A stretch of 64,000 nt of DNA from DASPWW01 sp963756745 (GCA_963756745.1 CAVWOU010000010.1:758506-822505), one strand, 5' to 3'. Counted from the stretch's first letter, positions 10,212 through 19,188 are shown. Notes: generated by a model from the sequence alone, not told the origin. Program-made: numbers and translations.

Positions 10212-10932
10212 GGCGCGACACCCTACCGTCATCGGCTTCGACACGGCAACCGCGGATCTCGCTGTCGCGGTGACGCGGGGCGACGAGTGCATTCGCGAGC
10301 GACTTCTCTCCCCGACCCCCGGCTCCCGGCCCCGACATGCCGAGGAGCTCCTCCGCGAGGTGGAGCAGGCCGCCAGCGAGGCGGGCGGCTGGGAGCGAGT
10401 CGACCTGATCGCCGTGGGGATAGGTCCCGGCTCGTACACGGGCCTCCGCGTTGGGATCGCGACCGCCCGGGCGATCGCCCAGGCCCTCTCGAAGCCGATC
10501 GCCGGAGTCTGCTCGCTCGCCGCGCTCGCCCGCGGCATCGCGGAGCCCCCGTTCTCCGACAGGCGGTCGAGTCTCGCCGTCATCGACGCGCGACGCTCGG
10601 AGGTCTTCGCCGCGCTGCACGACCCCGAAGGCCGGCGGAGGTGGGGACCGGTGGCGGCGCCGCCCGCGGCGCTCGCCGAACGGCTCGCCGACGCCGGCGG
10701 GACCCCGCTGGCCGCCGGGGACGGGGCGCTACGATTCCGGCGAGAACTCGAGCACGCGGGTGCCGAGGTCCTTCCCGAGGACGATCCGGCGCACCGGGTT
10801 GCGGCCCGGCACGTCTGTCGCCTCGCGGAGGACGTGGAGCGATTGGCTCCGCTCGAGATCACACCGATCTATCTGAGACCCCCCGATGCGGAGATTTGGC
10901 GCGAGCGAGATCGCGGACAGTCCCAGAACTGA
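10201..10932 (+). CDS. tsaB: tRNA t6A37 biosynthesis protein TsaB
   Basis: TsaB is the ASKHA-fold partner of TsaD in the t6A complex. The product has the N-terminal strand Thr-Val-Ile-Gly-Phe-Asp-Thr-Ala-Thr, Pro-Arg-His-Ala-Glu-Glu-Leu, the Gly-Pro-Gly-Ser-Tyr-Thr-Gly-Leu-Arg signature, and Val-Ile-Asp-Ala-Arg-Arg-Ser-Glu-Val. I choose the TTG at 10201 (243 residues) because the family begins a few residues before the first strand. A GTG at 10180 and further codons upstream to 10108 are alternatives; no clear Shine-Dalgarno decides. The 3' end lies 7 nt before the rimI start. Confidence 0.92.
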   Translation: MDSTARHPTVIGFDTATADLAVAVTRGDECIRERLLSPTPGSRPRHAEELLREVEQAASEAGGWERVDLIAVGIGPGSYTGLRVGIATARAIAQALSKPIAGVCSLAALARGIAEPPFSDRRSSLAVIDARRSEVFAALHDPEGRRRWGPVAAPPAALAERLADAGGTPLAAGDGALRFRRELEHAGAEVLPEDDPAHRVAARHVCRLAEDVERLAPLEITPIYLRPPDAEIWRERDRGQSQN

Positions 10933-10939
10933 GTCCCCG

Positions 10940-11392
10940 GTGCGAGTCAGGCGTTTGACCTACAGCGACCTGCCCTCGGTGCTGTCGATCGAGCGGCGCG
11001 CGTTCCCGACCCCGTGGTCGCTCGCGATGTTCGTGCTCGAGCTGTCGAAGCCCTCCGGGATCTGCCTCGCCGCGACGACGGATCGGGGCCTCTCGGGGTA
11101 CCTGATCTGCTCGCGCTACGCGGACGTGTGGCATCTAATGAACGTGGCCGTGGTTCCCGATCTGCGGCGGCGTGGGATCGCCACGACACTGATGCGGACC
11201 CTGTTCGAGGAGGCGGGCGAGGATGCCCGCTACACGCTCGAGGTGCGAACCTCGAACGAGGAGGCGATCGCGATGTACCGGCGCTTCGGTTTCCGCCCCG
11301 CCGGCCGGCGTCGTCGCTACTACCACGACAACGGCGAGGACGCCCTGATCATGTGGCTCGACGTTCCGGTTGTCGCGTCGCAGGGCGTTTGA
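10940..11392 (+). CDS. rimI: Ribosomal protein S18 alanine N-acetyltransferase (GNAT)
   Basis: A 150-residue GNAT acetyltransferase from the GTG at 10940. It has the acetyl-CoA pyrophosphate loop Arg-Arg-Arg-Gly-Ile-Ala preceded by Asn-Val-Ala-Val-Val-Pro-Asp, and the RimI-typical Leu-Glu-Val-Arg-x-Ser-Asn-Glu-x-Ala-Ile-x-Met-Tyr-Arg-Arg-Phe-Gly-Phe followed by Arg-Arg-Tyr-Tyr. Placement between tsaB and tsaD supports RimI. It is known to acetylate S18 and possibly other N-termini. An 89-nt repeat begins 10 nt after its stop. Confidence 0.92.
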   Translation: MRVRRLTYSDLPSVLSIERRAFPTPWSLAMFVLELSKPSGICLAATTDRGLSGYLICSRYADVWHLMNVAVVPDLRRRGIATTLMRTLFEEAGEDARYTLEVRTSNEEAIAMYRRFGFRPAGRRRRYYHDNGEDALIMWLDVPVVASQGV

Positions 11393-11402
11393 GTTTTCGC
11401 AA

Positions 11403-11491
11403 ACCCGCCGACGGCGGACGCGGGAGCGAGCGAGCATGGCTTCCAGTGATGTGAGTGCGAGCGAGCGGAAGCGGAGCACGTCGGCGGAATT
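11403..11491 (+). repeat. Dispersed ~89-nt repeat, copy 1 (spans the tsaD start)
   Basis: This segment aligns with the reverse complement of 22485-22574 along its whole length with one single-base gap and about six other differences, so it is above 90% identical. It includes long identical blocks such as GGCGGACGCGGGAGCGAGCG and TGTGAGTGCGAGCGAGCGG. It starts 10 nt after the rimI stop and ends inside the tsaD reading frame. Shared sequence stops sharply at both ends, so this is a discrete element rather than chance GC bias. Confidence 0.8.
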
Positions 11492-12476
11492 GATCTTGGC
11501 ATTGGAGACCTCTTGCGACGACACTTGCGCCGCGGTCGCCGACGGTCCCCGGGTGCTGTCCAACGTGATCTCGTCCCAGGCCTCCTTCCACGCGCGCTAC
11601 GGGGGTGTCGTCCCCGAGGTCGCCTCCAGGCACCATCTCGAGCTCGTCAACCCGGTCGTCGACGCGGCGCTCGGCGACGCCGGCGTCGAGCTCGACGACG
11701 TCGACTCGATCGCGGTAACGCGGGGACCGGGGCTGATCGGAGCACTGCTGGTCGGTATCAGCACCGCGAAGGGGCTCGCCGCCGCCCGCCGCAAGCCGCT
11801 CGCGGGGATCGATCACCTGCACGGGCACGTCGCGGCGAACTTCCTCGAGCCCGACCCCCTCGAGCCCCCGTTCCTGTGCCTGATCGCGAGCGGCGGGCAC
11901 ACGTTGCTCGCGGCGGTTCGCGAGCGGGGGCGGTTCGAGATTCTCGGCCAGACGCTCGACGACGCCGCCGGTGAGGCCCTCGACAAGGCCGCGCGCCAGC
12001 TCGACCTCGGCTATCCGGGCGGGCCGGCGATCGAGCGCGTGGCCGCCGGCGGCGATCCGGAGGCGTTCTCGTTCCCCGTCCCGATGCGCGACGAGCCCGG
12101 GCTCGACTTCAGCTTCAGCGGCCTGAAGACCGCGCTCGTCTACGCCGTTCGCGATCTCGCTCCAGGTGAGCTCGAGTCGCGCACGGCGGACCTCGCCGCC
12201 AGCTTCCAGGCGGCCGTCGTCGCGCAACTCACCTCGCGGCTCGAGCGAGCGCTGGACGCGGAAAGCTGGGGCGCCGTCGCGCTGGGCGGGGGGGTCGCGG
12301 CGAACACGCCGCTCCGCGACGGGATCGCCGCTATCTGCGTCCGGCGCGGCCTGCGGCTCAAGCTGGTGGCGCCGGAGCTGTGCACCGACAACGCGGCCAT
12401 GATCGCCGCCGCGGCTCTTGCGACCGACCCCGCGCCGTATCCCGAGTACCTCGTCTGGGACGCGTGGGCAGCGTGA
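11436..12476 (+). CDS. tsaD: tRNA N6-adenosine threonylcarbamoyltransferase TsaD
   Basis: TsaD transfers threonylcarbamoyl from its AMP ester to A37 of tRNA. The conserved core starts Ile-Leu-Ala-Leu-Glu-Thr-Ser-Cys-Asp-Asp-Thr, followed by the metal-binding His-Leu-His-Gly-His motif, Leu-Ile-Ala-Ser-Gly-Gly-His-Thr and Ser-Phe-Ser-Gly-Leu-Lys-Thr. From the ATG at 11436 the protein is 346 residues, but the first ~19 residues are encoded by a dispersed repeat and match no TsaD. The family normally starts right at the Ile-Leu-Ala-Leu-Glu strand, so a TTG at 11490 may be the native start. It overlaps the following glutaredoxin-like gene by 4 nt. Confidence 0.94.
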   Translation: MASSDVSASERKRSTSAELILALETSCDDTCAAVADGPRVLSNVISSQASFHARYGGVVPEVASRHHLELVNPVVDAALGDAGVELDDVDSIAVTRGPGLIGALLVGISTAKGLAAARRKPLAGIDHLHGHVAANFLEPDPLEPPFLCLIASGGHTLLAAVRERGRFEILGQTLDDAAGEALDKAARQLDLGYPGGPAIERVAAGGDPEAFSFPVPMRDEPGLDFSFSGLKTALVYAVRDLAPGELESRTADLAASFQAAVVAQLTSRLERALDAESWGAVALGGGVAANTPLRDGIAAICVRRGLRLKLVAPELCTDNAAMIAAAALATDPAPYPEYLVWDAWAA

Positions 12477-12721
12477 CCGAGGTGATTCTCTACACCCGCC
12501 GGGGATGTCACCTTTGCGATGAGGCCCGGGACGCGATCCTCGCGCTTCGGGACGAGGGTCTCGACATCGCGCTGCGGGAGGTCGACATCGAGCGGGACGA
12601 GCGATTGCACGCGGAGTTGGGGGAGCGAATCCCCGTCGTCGAGGTCGCGGGCGAAATCGTGTCGGAGCTCGTCCTGGACGTTCGCTTGCTTCGCTCCAGG
12701 TTGGATACTGTCGCGGCATGA
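12473..12721 (+). CDS. Glutaredoxin-like thioredoxin-fold protein
   Basis: An 82-residue thioredoxin-fold protein from a GTG overlapping the tsaD stop (GTGA). It has Cys-His-Leu-Cys at 12-15 after Tyr-Thr-Arg-Arg-Gly, then Asp-Ile-Glu-Arg-Asp-Glu-Arg-Leu and the cis-proline strand Arg-Ile-Pro-Val-Val-Glu-Val, matching the DUF836/NrdH-like small glutaredoxin family. It probably acts in dithiol redox exchange, but the partner is unknown. Its ATGA overlap with rex places a redox protein and the NADH/NAD+ sensor in one transcript. Confidence 0.88.
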   Translation: MTEVILYTRRGCHLCDEARDAILALRDEGLDIALREVDIERDERLHAELGERIPVVEVAGEIVSELVLDVRLLRSRLDTVAA

Positions 12722-13407
12722 CCCCGGAGCGGGCGGTGAGGAACAGGGGCGGCGGAACGGACTCTCCGGAGATCGCGCTCGTCGACGGTGAGCGTCTGTC
12801 GCTCGGCGTTGCGGCGAGGCTCTCGCGCTACCTGCAGGTGCTCACCCAGGCGAAGAAGATGGGCAAGGACACGATCTCGTCGCAGGAGCTCGAGGACTAC
12901 ACGCACATCAACTCGACCCAGATCCGTCGCGACTTGTCCAGCTTCGGGAAGTTCGGAAAGCGCGGCGTCGGATACCGCGTCGACTCGCTCGTCTCCGAGA
13001 TCCGCAAGATCCTGCGGACCTCCGGGCAGCACAACATCGCCCTGTTCGGGGCCGGGAAGCTCGGGCAGGCGATCGCGAGCTCCGACATCTTCGCCGACCA
13101 CGGATTCCGGGTCGCGGCGGTGTTCGACGTCAACCCGAAGCTCGTCGGCCGAGGCGTCGGCGACAACCTGGTGGTCCAGGATTTCTCCGAGCTCGACGAG
13201 GTCGTAACCGAGGAGGAGATCGTCGTCGGCGTCCTCGCCGTGCCCGCGAAGTCCGCCCAGGAGGTCGCCGACCGGCTCGTCGATAACGGGGTCAAGATCA
13301 TCTTCAACTACTCGGAGCAGCTCCTGGACGTCCCGCCGGAGGTGACGGTGCACACCTCGAGCCCCGCGGTAGACCTCCTCTACGCGCTGTACTTCTATCT
13401 GACCTGA
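12718..13407 (+). CDS. rex: Redox-sensing transcriptional repressor Rex
   Basis: Rex senses the NADH/NAD+ ratio and represses respiratory and fermentative genes when NADH is low. The 229-residue product has an N-terminal winged helix (about 25-95) with Ser-Ser-Gln-Glu-Leu and Ile-Arg-Arg-Asp-Leu-Ser-Ser-Phe-Gly, followed by Gly-Lys-Arg-Gly-Val-Gly-Tyr. The Rossmann domain carries Gly-Ala-Gly-Lys-Leu-Gly at 111-116, and the C-terminal swapped helix ends Leu-Tyr-Ala-Leu-Tyr-Phe-Tyr-Leu. It overlaps the glutaredoxin-like gene by 4 nt. The extra ~20 residues at the N-terminus are typical of actinobacterial Rex. Confidence 0.96.
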   Translation: MTPERAVRNRGGGTDSPEIALVDGERLSLGVAARLSRYLQVLTQAKKMGKDTISSQELEDYTHINSTQIRRDLSSFGKFGKRGVGYRVDSLVSEIRKILRTSGQHNIALFGAGKLGQAIASSDIFADHGFRVAAVFDVNPKLVGRGVGDNLVVQDFSELDEVVTEEEIVVGVLAVPAKSAQEVADRLVDNGVKIIFNYSEQLLDVPPEVTVHTSSPAVDLLYALYFYLT

Positions 13408-13412
13408 CGTTC

Positions 13413-14579
13413 GTGGCCGCGGCGCGCGACCCAAGCCTGCACCTCGAAAGCGTGCGAGAACTCTTCGAGGCCTCGACCGACTTCACGATCGGGCTCGAGG
13501 AGGAGTTCGCGATCGTCGATCCCGAGAGCCTCGAGCTCGAGCAGCGATTCGAGGAACTGTTCGAGGCCTGCCAGGCGGACGAACTGCTCGCGGAGTCCGC
13601 CGCGGGCGAGCTGATCGCCTCGGAGATCGAGATCCGGTCGGGACGTTCGGCAAGCTTCGGTGAGGCGACCGAGCGCCAGCGCGAGCATCGCGCGCGGCTG
13701 TTCGCGCTCGCCGAGGCACTCGGCGCGGGGCTCGCTGCCACCGGGACCCACCCGTGGGCCAACTACCTCGACCAGCGGATCATCGACACGCCCCACTACC
13801 AGCGGCTGAAGCGCGACCTCGGCTACGTCGTCCAGCGCAACAACACGTGGAGCCTGCACGTCCACATGGGGATCCGGGGCGCGGACCGCGCGATAGCGGT
13901 GTGCGACTCGCTGCGCGGCGTGCTGCCGACGCTGCTCGCGGTCTCGGCGAACTCCCCCTTCCTCGACCGCCGCGACACCGGTCTCCACTCGGTGCGGACG
14001 GAGATCTTCACCCGCACCTTTCCCCGCTGCGGAGTCCCCGAGCCGTTCGGCGACTGGGCGACCTACGCCGAGTTCGTCGAGCTGCTCGCGCGCACGCGCT
14101 CGGTCGTCGAGTCGACGCAGCTGTGGTGGAGCGTGCGCCCGCATCACCTGTTCGGGACGATCGAGGTGCGGATCTGCGACGCGCAGAGCCGCGGCGAGGA
14201 GTCGTTCGGGCTCGCCGCGCTGATCGCGGCCTGCATCGCACAGACGGCCCTCGATCACGACGACGGTCGCCTCGCCGAGCCCATGGGCCAGCGCGAGATC
14301 GAGGAGAACCTGTGGCGCGCGATCCGCTACGGGATGGACGGGAAGATGATCGATTTCGAATCCGGGAGCGAGATCGAGGCCGCGGCGGCGCTCGAGAGGC
14401 TGCTGTCGTGGACCGAGCCGGCGCGCGACGCGCTCGGGCTCGACGTCGCGCTTGAGGCGCTCAACGGCGCTCAACGCGCGATTCGCGCGCGCGAGCAAGG
14501 TGAGTCGATCGAGTCGATCTACCGCGAGGTGGTGGCCGAAACGCGGCGCACCTACGTCCCGGAGGGGGTCGTGGGTTAG
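13413..14579 (+). CDS. YbdK-family carboxylate-amine ligase (glutamate-cysteine ligase type 2)
   Basis: A 388-residue protein of the GCS2 family, whose E. coli member YbdK has weak glutamate-cysteine ligase activity. Visible signatures are Gly-Leu-Glu-Glu-Glu-Phe-Ala-Ile-Val-Asp near 30, Thr-Gly-Thr-His-Pro near 110, Thr-Trp-Ser-Leu-His-Val-His-Met-Gly, Ala-Asn-Ser-Pro-Phe and Glu-Val-Arg-Ile-Cys-Asp. The Glu-Glu-Glu and His residues form the ATP/Mg site of the family. It begins 6 nt after rex. Actinobacteria usually make mycothiol, so the real amine acceptor is uncertain. Confidence 0.9.
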   Translation: MAAARDPSLHLESVRELFEASTDFTIGLEEEFAIVDPESLELEQRFEELFEACQADELLAESAAGELIASEIEIRSGRSASFGEATERQREHRARLFALAEALGAGLAATGTHPWANYLDQRIIDTPHYQRLKRDLGYVVQRNNTWSLHVHMGIRGADRAIAVCDSLRGVLPTLLAVSANSPFLDRRDTGLHSVRTEIFTRTFPRCGVPEPFGDWATYAEFVELLARTRSVVESTQLWWSVRPHHLFGTIEVRICDAQSRGEESFGLAALIAACIAQTALDHDDGRLAEPMGQREIEENLWRAIRYGMDGKMIDFESGSEIEAAAALERLLSWTEPARDALGLDVALEALNGAQRAIRAREQGESIESIYREVVAETRRTYVPEGVVG

Positions 14580-14664
14580 ATTGACCCTGTGAGCGCGCGG
14601 CTCAGCGAGGGTGTGGGCGGGCGGGGAATTTGATGTTGGGCCGCGCGCGAACGAGGAGGTTGAT

Positions 14665-15087
14665 GTGAGCGCGGAAGAAGAACAGAGCCGTCCGGCGGCG
14701 GGTGACGCCCCGGACCAGCCGAACGAGGAGGAGCTGCGGGCGCGGCTCGAGGACGAGCTGCGCAAGCTTCGGGTCCAGGATGTCCTGCTCCAGAGCGTCG
14801 TCAGCCTGATCAACCTCACCTCGCGGCGGATCGCGAAGGAGGACGAGCAGGACCTCGAGCAGGCGCGGATCGGGATCGAGGCGACCAGGGCGCTGGTCGA
14901 CCTCCTGGACGCGGAGCCAGCCCAGCAGGTCAGGAACGCGCTCTCGGAGCTCCAGATGCACTACGCGAGGGCCGCTGGGGAGACGCCCGGTGGGGAGCCG
15001 GGGAGCGGCGAGAGCGGCGGAGAAGCGCCGCCCGAGCCGGGCGAACGCAAGCCCCCGCCGGGCCTCTGGACGCCCGGATCGGGATAG
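14665..15087 (+). CDS. DUF1844-like small protein upstream of the pyrophosphatase
   Basis: A GAGGAGG ribosome site six bases before the GTG at 14665 fixes this start over an in-frame GTG at 14611. The 140-residue product has an acidic N-terminus, a helical middle with Leu-Leu-Gln-Ser-Val-Val-Ser-Leu-Ile-Asn-Leu and an Asp-Leu-Glu-Gln-Ala-Arg...Leu-Val-Asp-Leu-Leu pattern resembling DUF1844, then a Gly/Pro/Glu-rich tail. No catalytic residues stand out. It ends 13 nt before hppA, suggesting co-transcription. The role is unknown. Confidence 0.65.
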   Translation: MSAEEEQSRPAAGDAPDQPNEEELRARLEDELRKLRVQDVLLQSVVSLINLTSRRIAKEDEQDLEQARIGIEATRALVDLLDAEPAQQVRNALSELQMHYARAAGETPGGEPGSGESGGEAPPEPGERKPPPGLWTPGSG

Positions 15088-15100
15088 ACTCGCCCGCGAT

Positions 15101-17155
15101 TTGACCGAGTTCCTGACCGATTGGGGAGTCGTGATCGCGCTTGCCTGCGCAGCCGCCGGCGTGGTCTACGGTGCGCTGATCACGCAGCGCCTGCTCGCGC
15201 TACCGCAGGGCACGGAGCGGATGAGGGACATCTCGGCGGCCGTCCAGGAGGGCGCCAAGGCCTACCTGACGCGCCAGTACACGATCATCGCGGTGGTCGC
15301 CGTCGTCCTCGCGATCGTGCTCTTGATCCTTCAGGACGTCACGACCGCGATCGGGTTCGTGATCGGCGGCGCGTTCTCGGGTGCGGCCGGGTTCATCGGC
15401 ATGAACCTGTCCGTGCGCGCGAACGCCCGGGTCGCCGAGGCGGCACGGGGCGGCGTCTCGCCGGCGCTCGACGTCGCCTTCAAGGGCGGGTCGGTCACCG
15501 GGCTGCTGGTCGTCGGGCTCGCTCTCCTCGGCGTAGCGGGCTACTTCGGGATCCTGCTGCTCGCCGACGAATCCGACAAGGAGGCCGTGGACGCGCTGGT
15601 CGGGCTCGGGTTCGGCGGCTCGCTGATCTCGGTGTTCGCGCGGCTCGGGGGCGGGATCTTCACGAAGGCGGCCGACGTGGGCGCCGACCTGGTCGGGAAG
15701 GTGGAGGCGGGCATTCCCGAGGACGACCCGCGCAACCCCGCGGTGATCGCCGACAACGTCGGCGACAACGTGGGCGACTGCGCCGGGATGGCGGCAGACC
15801 TGTTCGAGACCTACGCGGTGACCGCGGTCGCGGTGATGCTGCTTGGCGTGCTCACGTTCAGCGCCGAGTTCGCGCGCGAGGTCGCGCTGTACCCGTTGAT
15901 CATCGGAGCCGCGGCGATCATCGCCTCGATCATCGGCGCGCTGTCGGTTCGCTCGCGGACCGGGAACGTCGAGCGGGCGCTGTACCAGGGTCTGATCGTG
16001 TCGGCGGTGCTCTCGGCCGCCGCCTTCTACCCGATCACGGAGTGGCTGATGGACGACGCCCTAAGTTCCAGCCTCGCGGGGACGAGCGTCACCGACCTGT
16101 GGCTCTGCGGGCTGATCGGGGTCGGCGTGACGGCGGGTCTGTTCATCATCACCGACTACTACACGTCGACTCGCTTCCGCCCGGTGAAGACGATCAGCCG
16201 GGCGTCGATCACCGGGCACGCCACGAACATCATCCAGGGGCTGGCGCAGGGGTTCCAGTCCACCGCCGCGCCGGTGCTGCTGATCGCGCTCGCGATCCTG
16301 GGCGCTAACGAGCTCGCCGGGATCTACGGGATCGGTGTCGCGGTGATGGCGCAGCTCTCGCTCACCGGACTGATAGTCGCGCTCGACGCGTTCGGCCCGA
16401 TAACCGACAACGCCGGCGGGATCGCCGAGATGGCCGACCTGCCCCAGGACGTGCGCGATGTCACCGATCCGCTCGACGCGGTCGGCAACACGACGAAGGC
16501 CGTCACGAAGGGTTACGCGATCGGGTCCGCCGCGCTGGCCGCGCTGGTGCTCTTCAACGCGTTCGAGATCGAGCTCGCGGAGGAGGCCGGGGAGGCCGTG
16601 TCGTTCAGCATCTCGGACCCGGCGGTGCTGATCGGGCTTTTGATCGGCGGGATGATGGTCTACCTGTTCGCCGCGCTGGCGATCGAGGCGGTCGGGCGCG
16701 CGGGCGGCCAGGTCGTGGAGGAGGTGCGCCGCCAGTTCCGCGAGAAGCCGGGGATCATGGCGGGGACCGAGAAGCCCGAGTACGGCCACACGGTGAGGAT
16801 CGTCACCGCCGCGGCGCAGAAGGAGATGATCGCGCCGTCGCTGATCCCGATCGTGGTCCCGCTGATCGTCGGGCTGATCAGCGCCCAGGCGCTCGGTGGG
16901 CTCCTGATCGGGGTGATCGTCGTCGGGCTGTTCGCCGCGATCTCGATGACCGCCGGAGGCGGCGCGTGGGACAACGCCAAGAAGCTGATCGAGGACGGCG
17001 CGTTCGGCGGCAAGGGCTCCGAGGCCCACGCCGCGTCGGTCACCGGCGACACGGTCGGCGATCCCTACAAGGACACCGCCGGCCCCGCGATCAACCCGAT
17101 GATCAAGGTCGCGAACATCGTCGCGCTGCTGATCATTCCGATCGTCTCGCTCTAG
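15101..17155 (+). CDS. hppA: Membrane-bound K+-independent H+-translocating pyrophosphatase
   Basis: This enzyme couples hydrolysis of pyrophosphate to proton export across the membrane. From the TTG at 15101 it is 684 residues with about 16 hydrophobic helices. The catalytic motif Asp-Val-Gly-Ala-Asp-Leu-Val-Gly-Lys-Val-Glu begins near residue 192, followed by Asp-Asn-Val-Gly-Asp-Asn-Val-Gly-Asp-Cys. The late Gly-Asp-Pro-Tyr-Lys-Asp-Thr motif is also present. Lys466 in Gly-Asn-Thr-Thr-Lys-Ala and Thr469 are the residues that mark the K+-independent subclass (K+-dependent forms have Ala and Gly/Ala). A GTG at 15131 is a less likely start because it cuts the first helix. Confidence 0.95.
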   Translation: MTEFLTDWGVVIALACAAAGVVYGALITQRLLALPQGTERMRDISAAVQEGAKAYLTRQYTIIAVVAVVLAIVLLILQDVTTAIGFVIGGAFSGAAGFIGMNLSVRANARVAEAARGGVSPALDVAFKGGSVTGLLVVGLALLGVAGYFGILLLADESDKEAVDALVGLGFGGSLISVFARLGGGIFTKAADVGADLVGKVEAGIPEDDPRNPAVIADNVGDNVGDCAGMAADLFETYAVTAVAVMLLGVLTFSAEFAREVALYPLIIGAAAIIASIIGALSVRSRTGNVERALYQGLIVSAVLSAAAFYPITEWLMDDALSSSLAGTSVTDLWLCGLIGVGVTAGLFIITDYYTSTRFRPVKTISRASITGHATNIIQGLAQGFQSTAAPVLLIALAILGANELAGIYGIGVAVMAQLSLTGLIVALDAFGPITDNAGGIAEMADLPQDVRDVTDPLDAVGNTTKAVTKGYAIGSAALAALVLFNAFEIELAEEAGEAVSFSISDPAVLIGLLIGGMMVYLFAALAIEAVGRAGGQVVEEVRRQFREKPGIMAGTEKPEYGHTVRIVTAAAQKEMIAPSLIPIVVPLIVGLISAQALGGLLIGVIVVGLFAAISMTAGGGAWDNAKKLIEDGAFGGKGSEAHAASVTGDTVGDPYKDTAGPAINPMIKVANIVALLIIPIVSL

Positions 17156-17235
17156 GCGACCCGCTCCCCGTCGTTGGACCCGGGCTGACCCATCGGCGCC
17201 TGAGCCTATATTCGAGGTACTGAGCGGGGTCATCG

Positions 17236-19152
17236 ATGGCTGAACGACATCCACGAGAGGAATCGCTGCGCCGCGTGCACGGCGTCGGCGCGCTGTTCTC
17301 GGCGGCATACGGGAACGTCGGGTCGTCGATCTACTACGCGCTCGGCGTCACCGCCGCGTTCGCGCTCGGGCTGACGCCGGTCACGTTCGTGATCGCGGGC
17401 GTGATCTTCATGTTCACCGCGGCGACGTACGCCGAGGCGACGGTGATGTACCCCGAGGCCGGCGGGTCTTCGAGCTTCGCGCGCCACGCGTTCAACGAGC
17501 TGGTGAGCTTCTTCGCCGCGTGGGGGCAGATGCTCAACTACATCATCACGGTCGCGATCTCGGCGTTCTTCGTGCCCCATTACCTGTCGGTGTTCTGGGA
17601 GCCGCTCGGGCACGGGCCGGGGGACGTGATCGGTGGGATCGTGCTGATCGCGCTGCTCGCGGCGCTGAACGTCAAGGGGACGAAGGAGTCGTCGCGGTTC
17701 AACCTCGTGCTCGCGATCGCCGACCTCGCGACGCAGATCGTGCTCGTCGCGATCGGGATCGCGCTGGTGCTCAACGCCGACACGCTCGTCAACAACGTCG
17801 AGCTCGGCGTCGCGCCGACATGGGGCGACTTCGCGCTCGGGATCGCGGTCGGGATGATCGCCTACACGGGGATCGAGACGATCTCGAACATGGCCGAGGA
17901 GGCGAGGGACGCGGGCCGCGAACGATCCCTCAGGGCACCGGTCTGACGGTGCTCGCCGTGCTTGGCCTCTACGTTCTGCTGCCCGATCATCGCGCTGTCG
18001 GCGATGCCGGTGACCCAGGACGCGGCGGGCAACTTCAGCACGGAGCTCGGGACCAAGTTCGCCGACGACCCGGTGCTGGGGATCGTCGAGAACCTGGGGC
18101 TCGGCGCGGGGATGACCGACGTGCTGCGCTTCTACGTCGGAATCCTCGCCGCCGTGATCCTGCTGATCGCGACGAACGCCGGCCTGATCGGGGTCTCGCG
18201 GCTGACCTACTCGATGGGCCAGCACCGCCAGCTCCCCGAGAGGCTGCGCCAGGTGCACCCGCGCTTCCGCACGCCCTACATCGCGATCCTCGCGTTCTCG
18301 ACGGTGGCGGCGATCGCGTTGATCCCGGGTGAGACCGAGCTGCTGGCGACGATGTACTCGTTCGGCGCGATGCTCTCGTTCACGATCGCCCACGTCTCGG
18401 TGATCAAGCTGCGGTGGCGCCATCCGGAGCGCGAGCGCGAGTGGCGCCCGCCCCTCAACTTCCTGCGTGCGCGGCAAGGAGATCCCACTGTCGGCGGTGC
18501 TGGGCGGGCTGGGCACGTTCGCCGCATGGATCGTGGTCATGGCGCTCAACAACCGCACGCTGGCGATCGGCGCGGGGTGGATGCTGTTCGGGCTCGCGCT
18601 CTACGTTCGTCTACCGGCGACAGCCAGCGGCTGCCGTTGAAGGAGACGGTGAAGGTGCTGACGCCCGAGCCGCTCGGAGTGGAGGAGGTGGAGTACCAGA
18701 GCGTGCTCGTCGCGTTCGACGAGGACCCGTTCTCCGAGGAGGTGGTTGCGACCGCCGATCGGCTCGCCGCGCGGCGCCGGCGCGGCATCCACGTTCTCGC
18801 CCTGATCACCGTCCCGACCCACCTGCCGCTCGACGCGCCGCTCGAAGCCGAGGAGAGCGAGGCGCAGAGCAAGATCGAGCGAGCGAAGCTGATCTGCGGG
18901 ATGCGGGTGACCGGCCACGTGGAGCGGGTCCGTCCGGGGCAGGCGGGTCATGTCATCTCCGAGGACGCGCGCGCGATCAAGGCGGCGGCGGTGGTGATGC
19001 AGCTCCGCTACCGCAACGGTATGCCGCTCTACGGGAAGACTCTTCAGACGGTGCTGGCGGAGCGGCCGTGCCGCGTGATCGTCGTCGCCGAGCCAGAGAG
19101 CGCGCGTGACGGTGCCGGTGCCGGCGCACCGATTCCAGTCGCTCGTTCGTGA
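17236..19152 (+). pseudogene. APC-family permease with C-terminal USP domain, carrying five indels
   Basis: An ATG at 17236 begins a 12-helix amino acid-polyamine-organocation permease with a C-terminal universal-stress-protein domain, a paralogue of the intact gene at 19380. The frame breaks near 17916 (one C lost in a C run), leading to TGA at 17944. It is restored near 17983 (extra C), shifts again near 18463 (extra T) and near 18607 (extra T), and is restored near 18623 (extra C). Read through all of these, every segment keeps paralogue-like sequence, including Leu-Pro-Glu-Arg-Leu and the USP end Cys-Arg-Val-Ile-Val-Val. The protein is otherwise undamaged, so base-calling or assembly errors must be excluded before calling it dead. 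Confidence 0.75.
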
Positions 19153-19188
19153 CTTCCGAAGGCCCGGAGCCGACCTAGAATCGCCGCG

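Noticed and set aside
14611..14664. Earlier GTG start for the DUF1844-like gene
   Set aside because: The GAGGAGG site six bases before the GTG at 14665 clearly favours the later start.
17236..19152. Programmed ribosomal frameshifting in the first permease
   Set aside because: Five separate shifts in both directions without slippery heptamers or structures are not compatible with programmed recoding; sequence error or decay is simpler.
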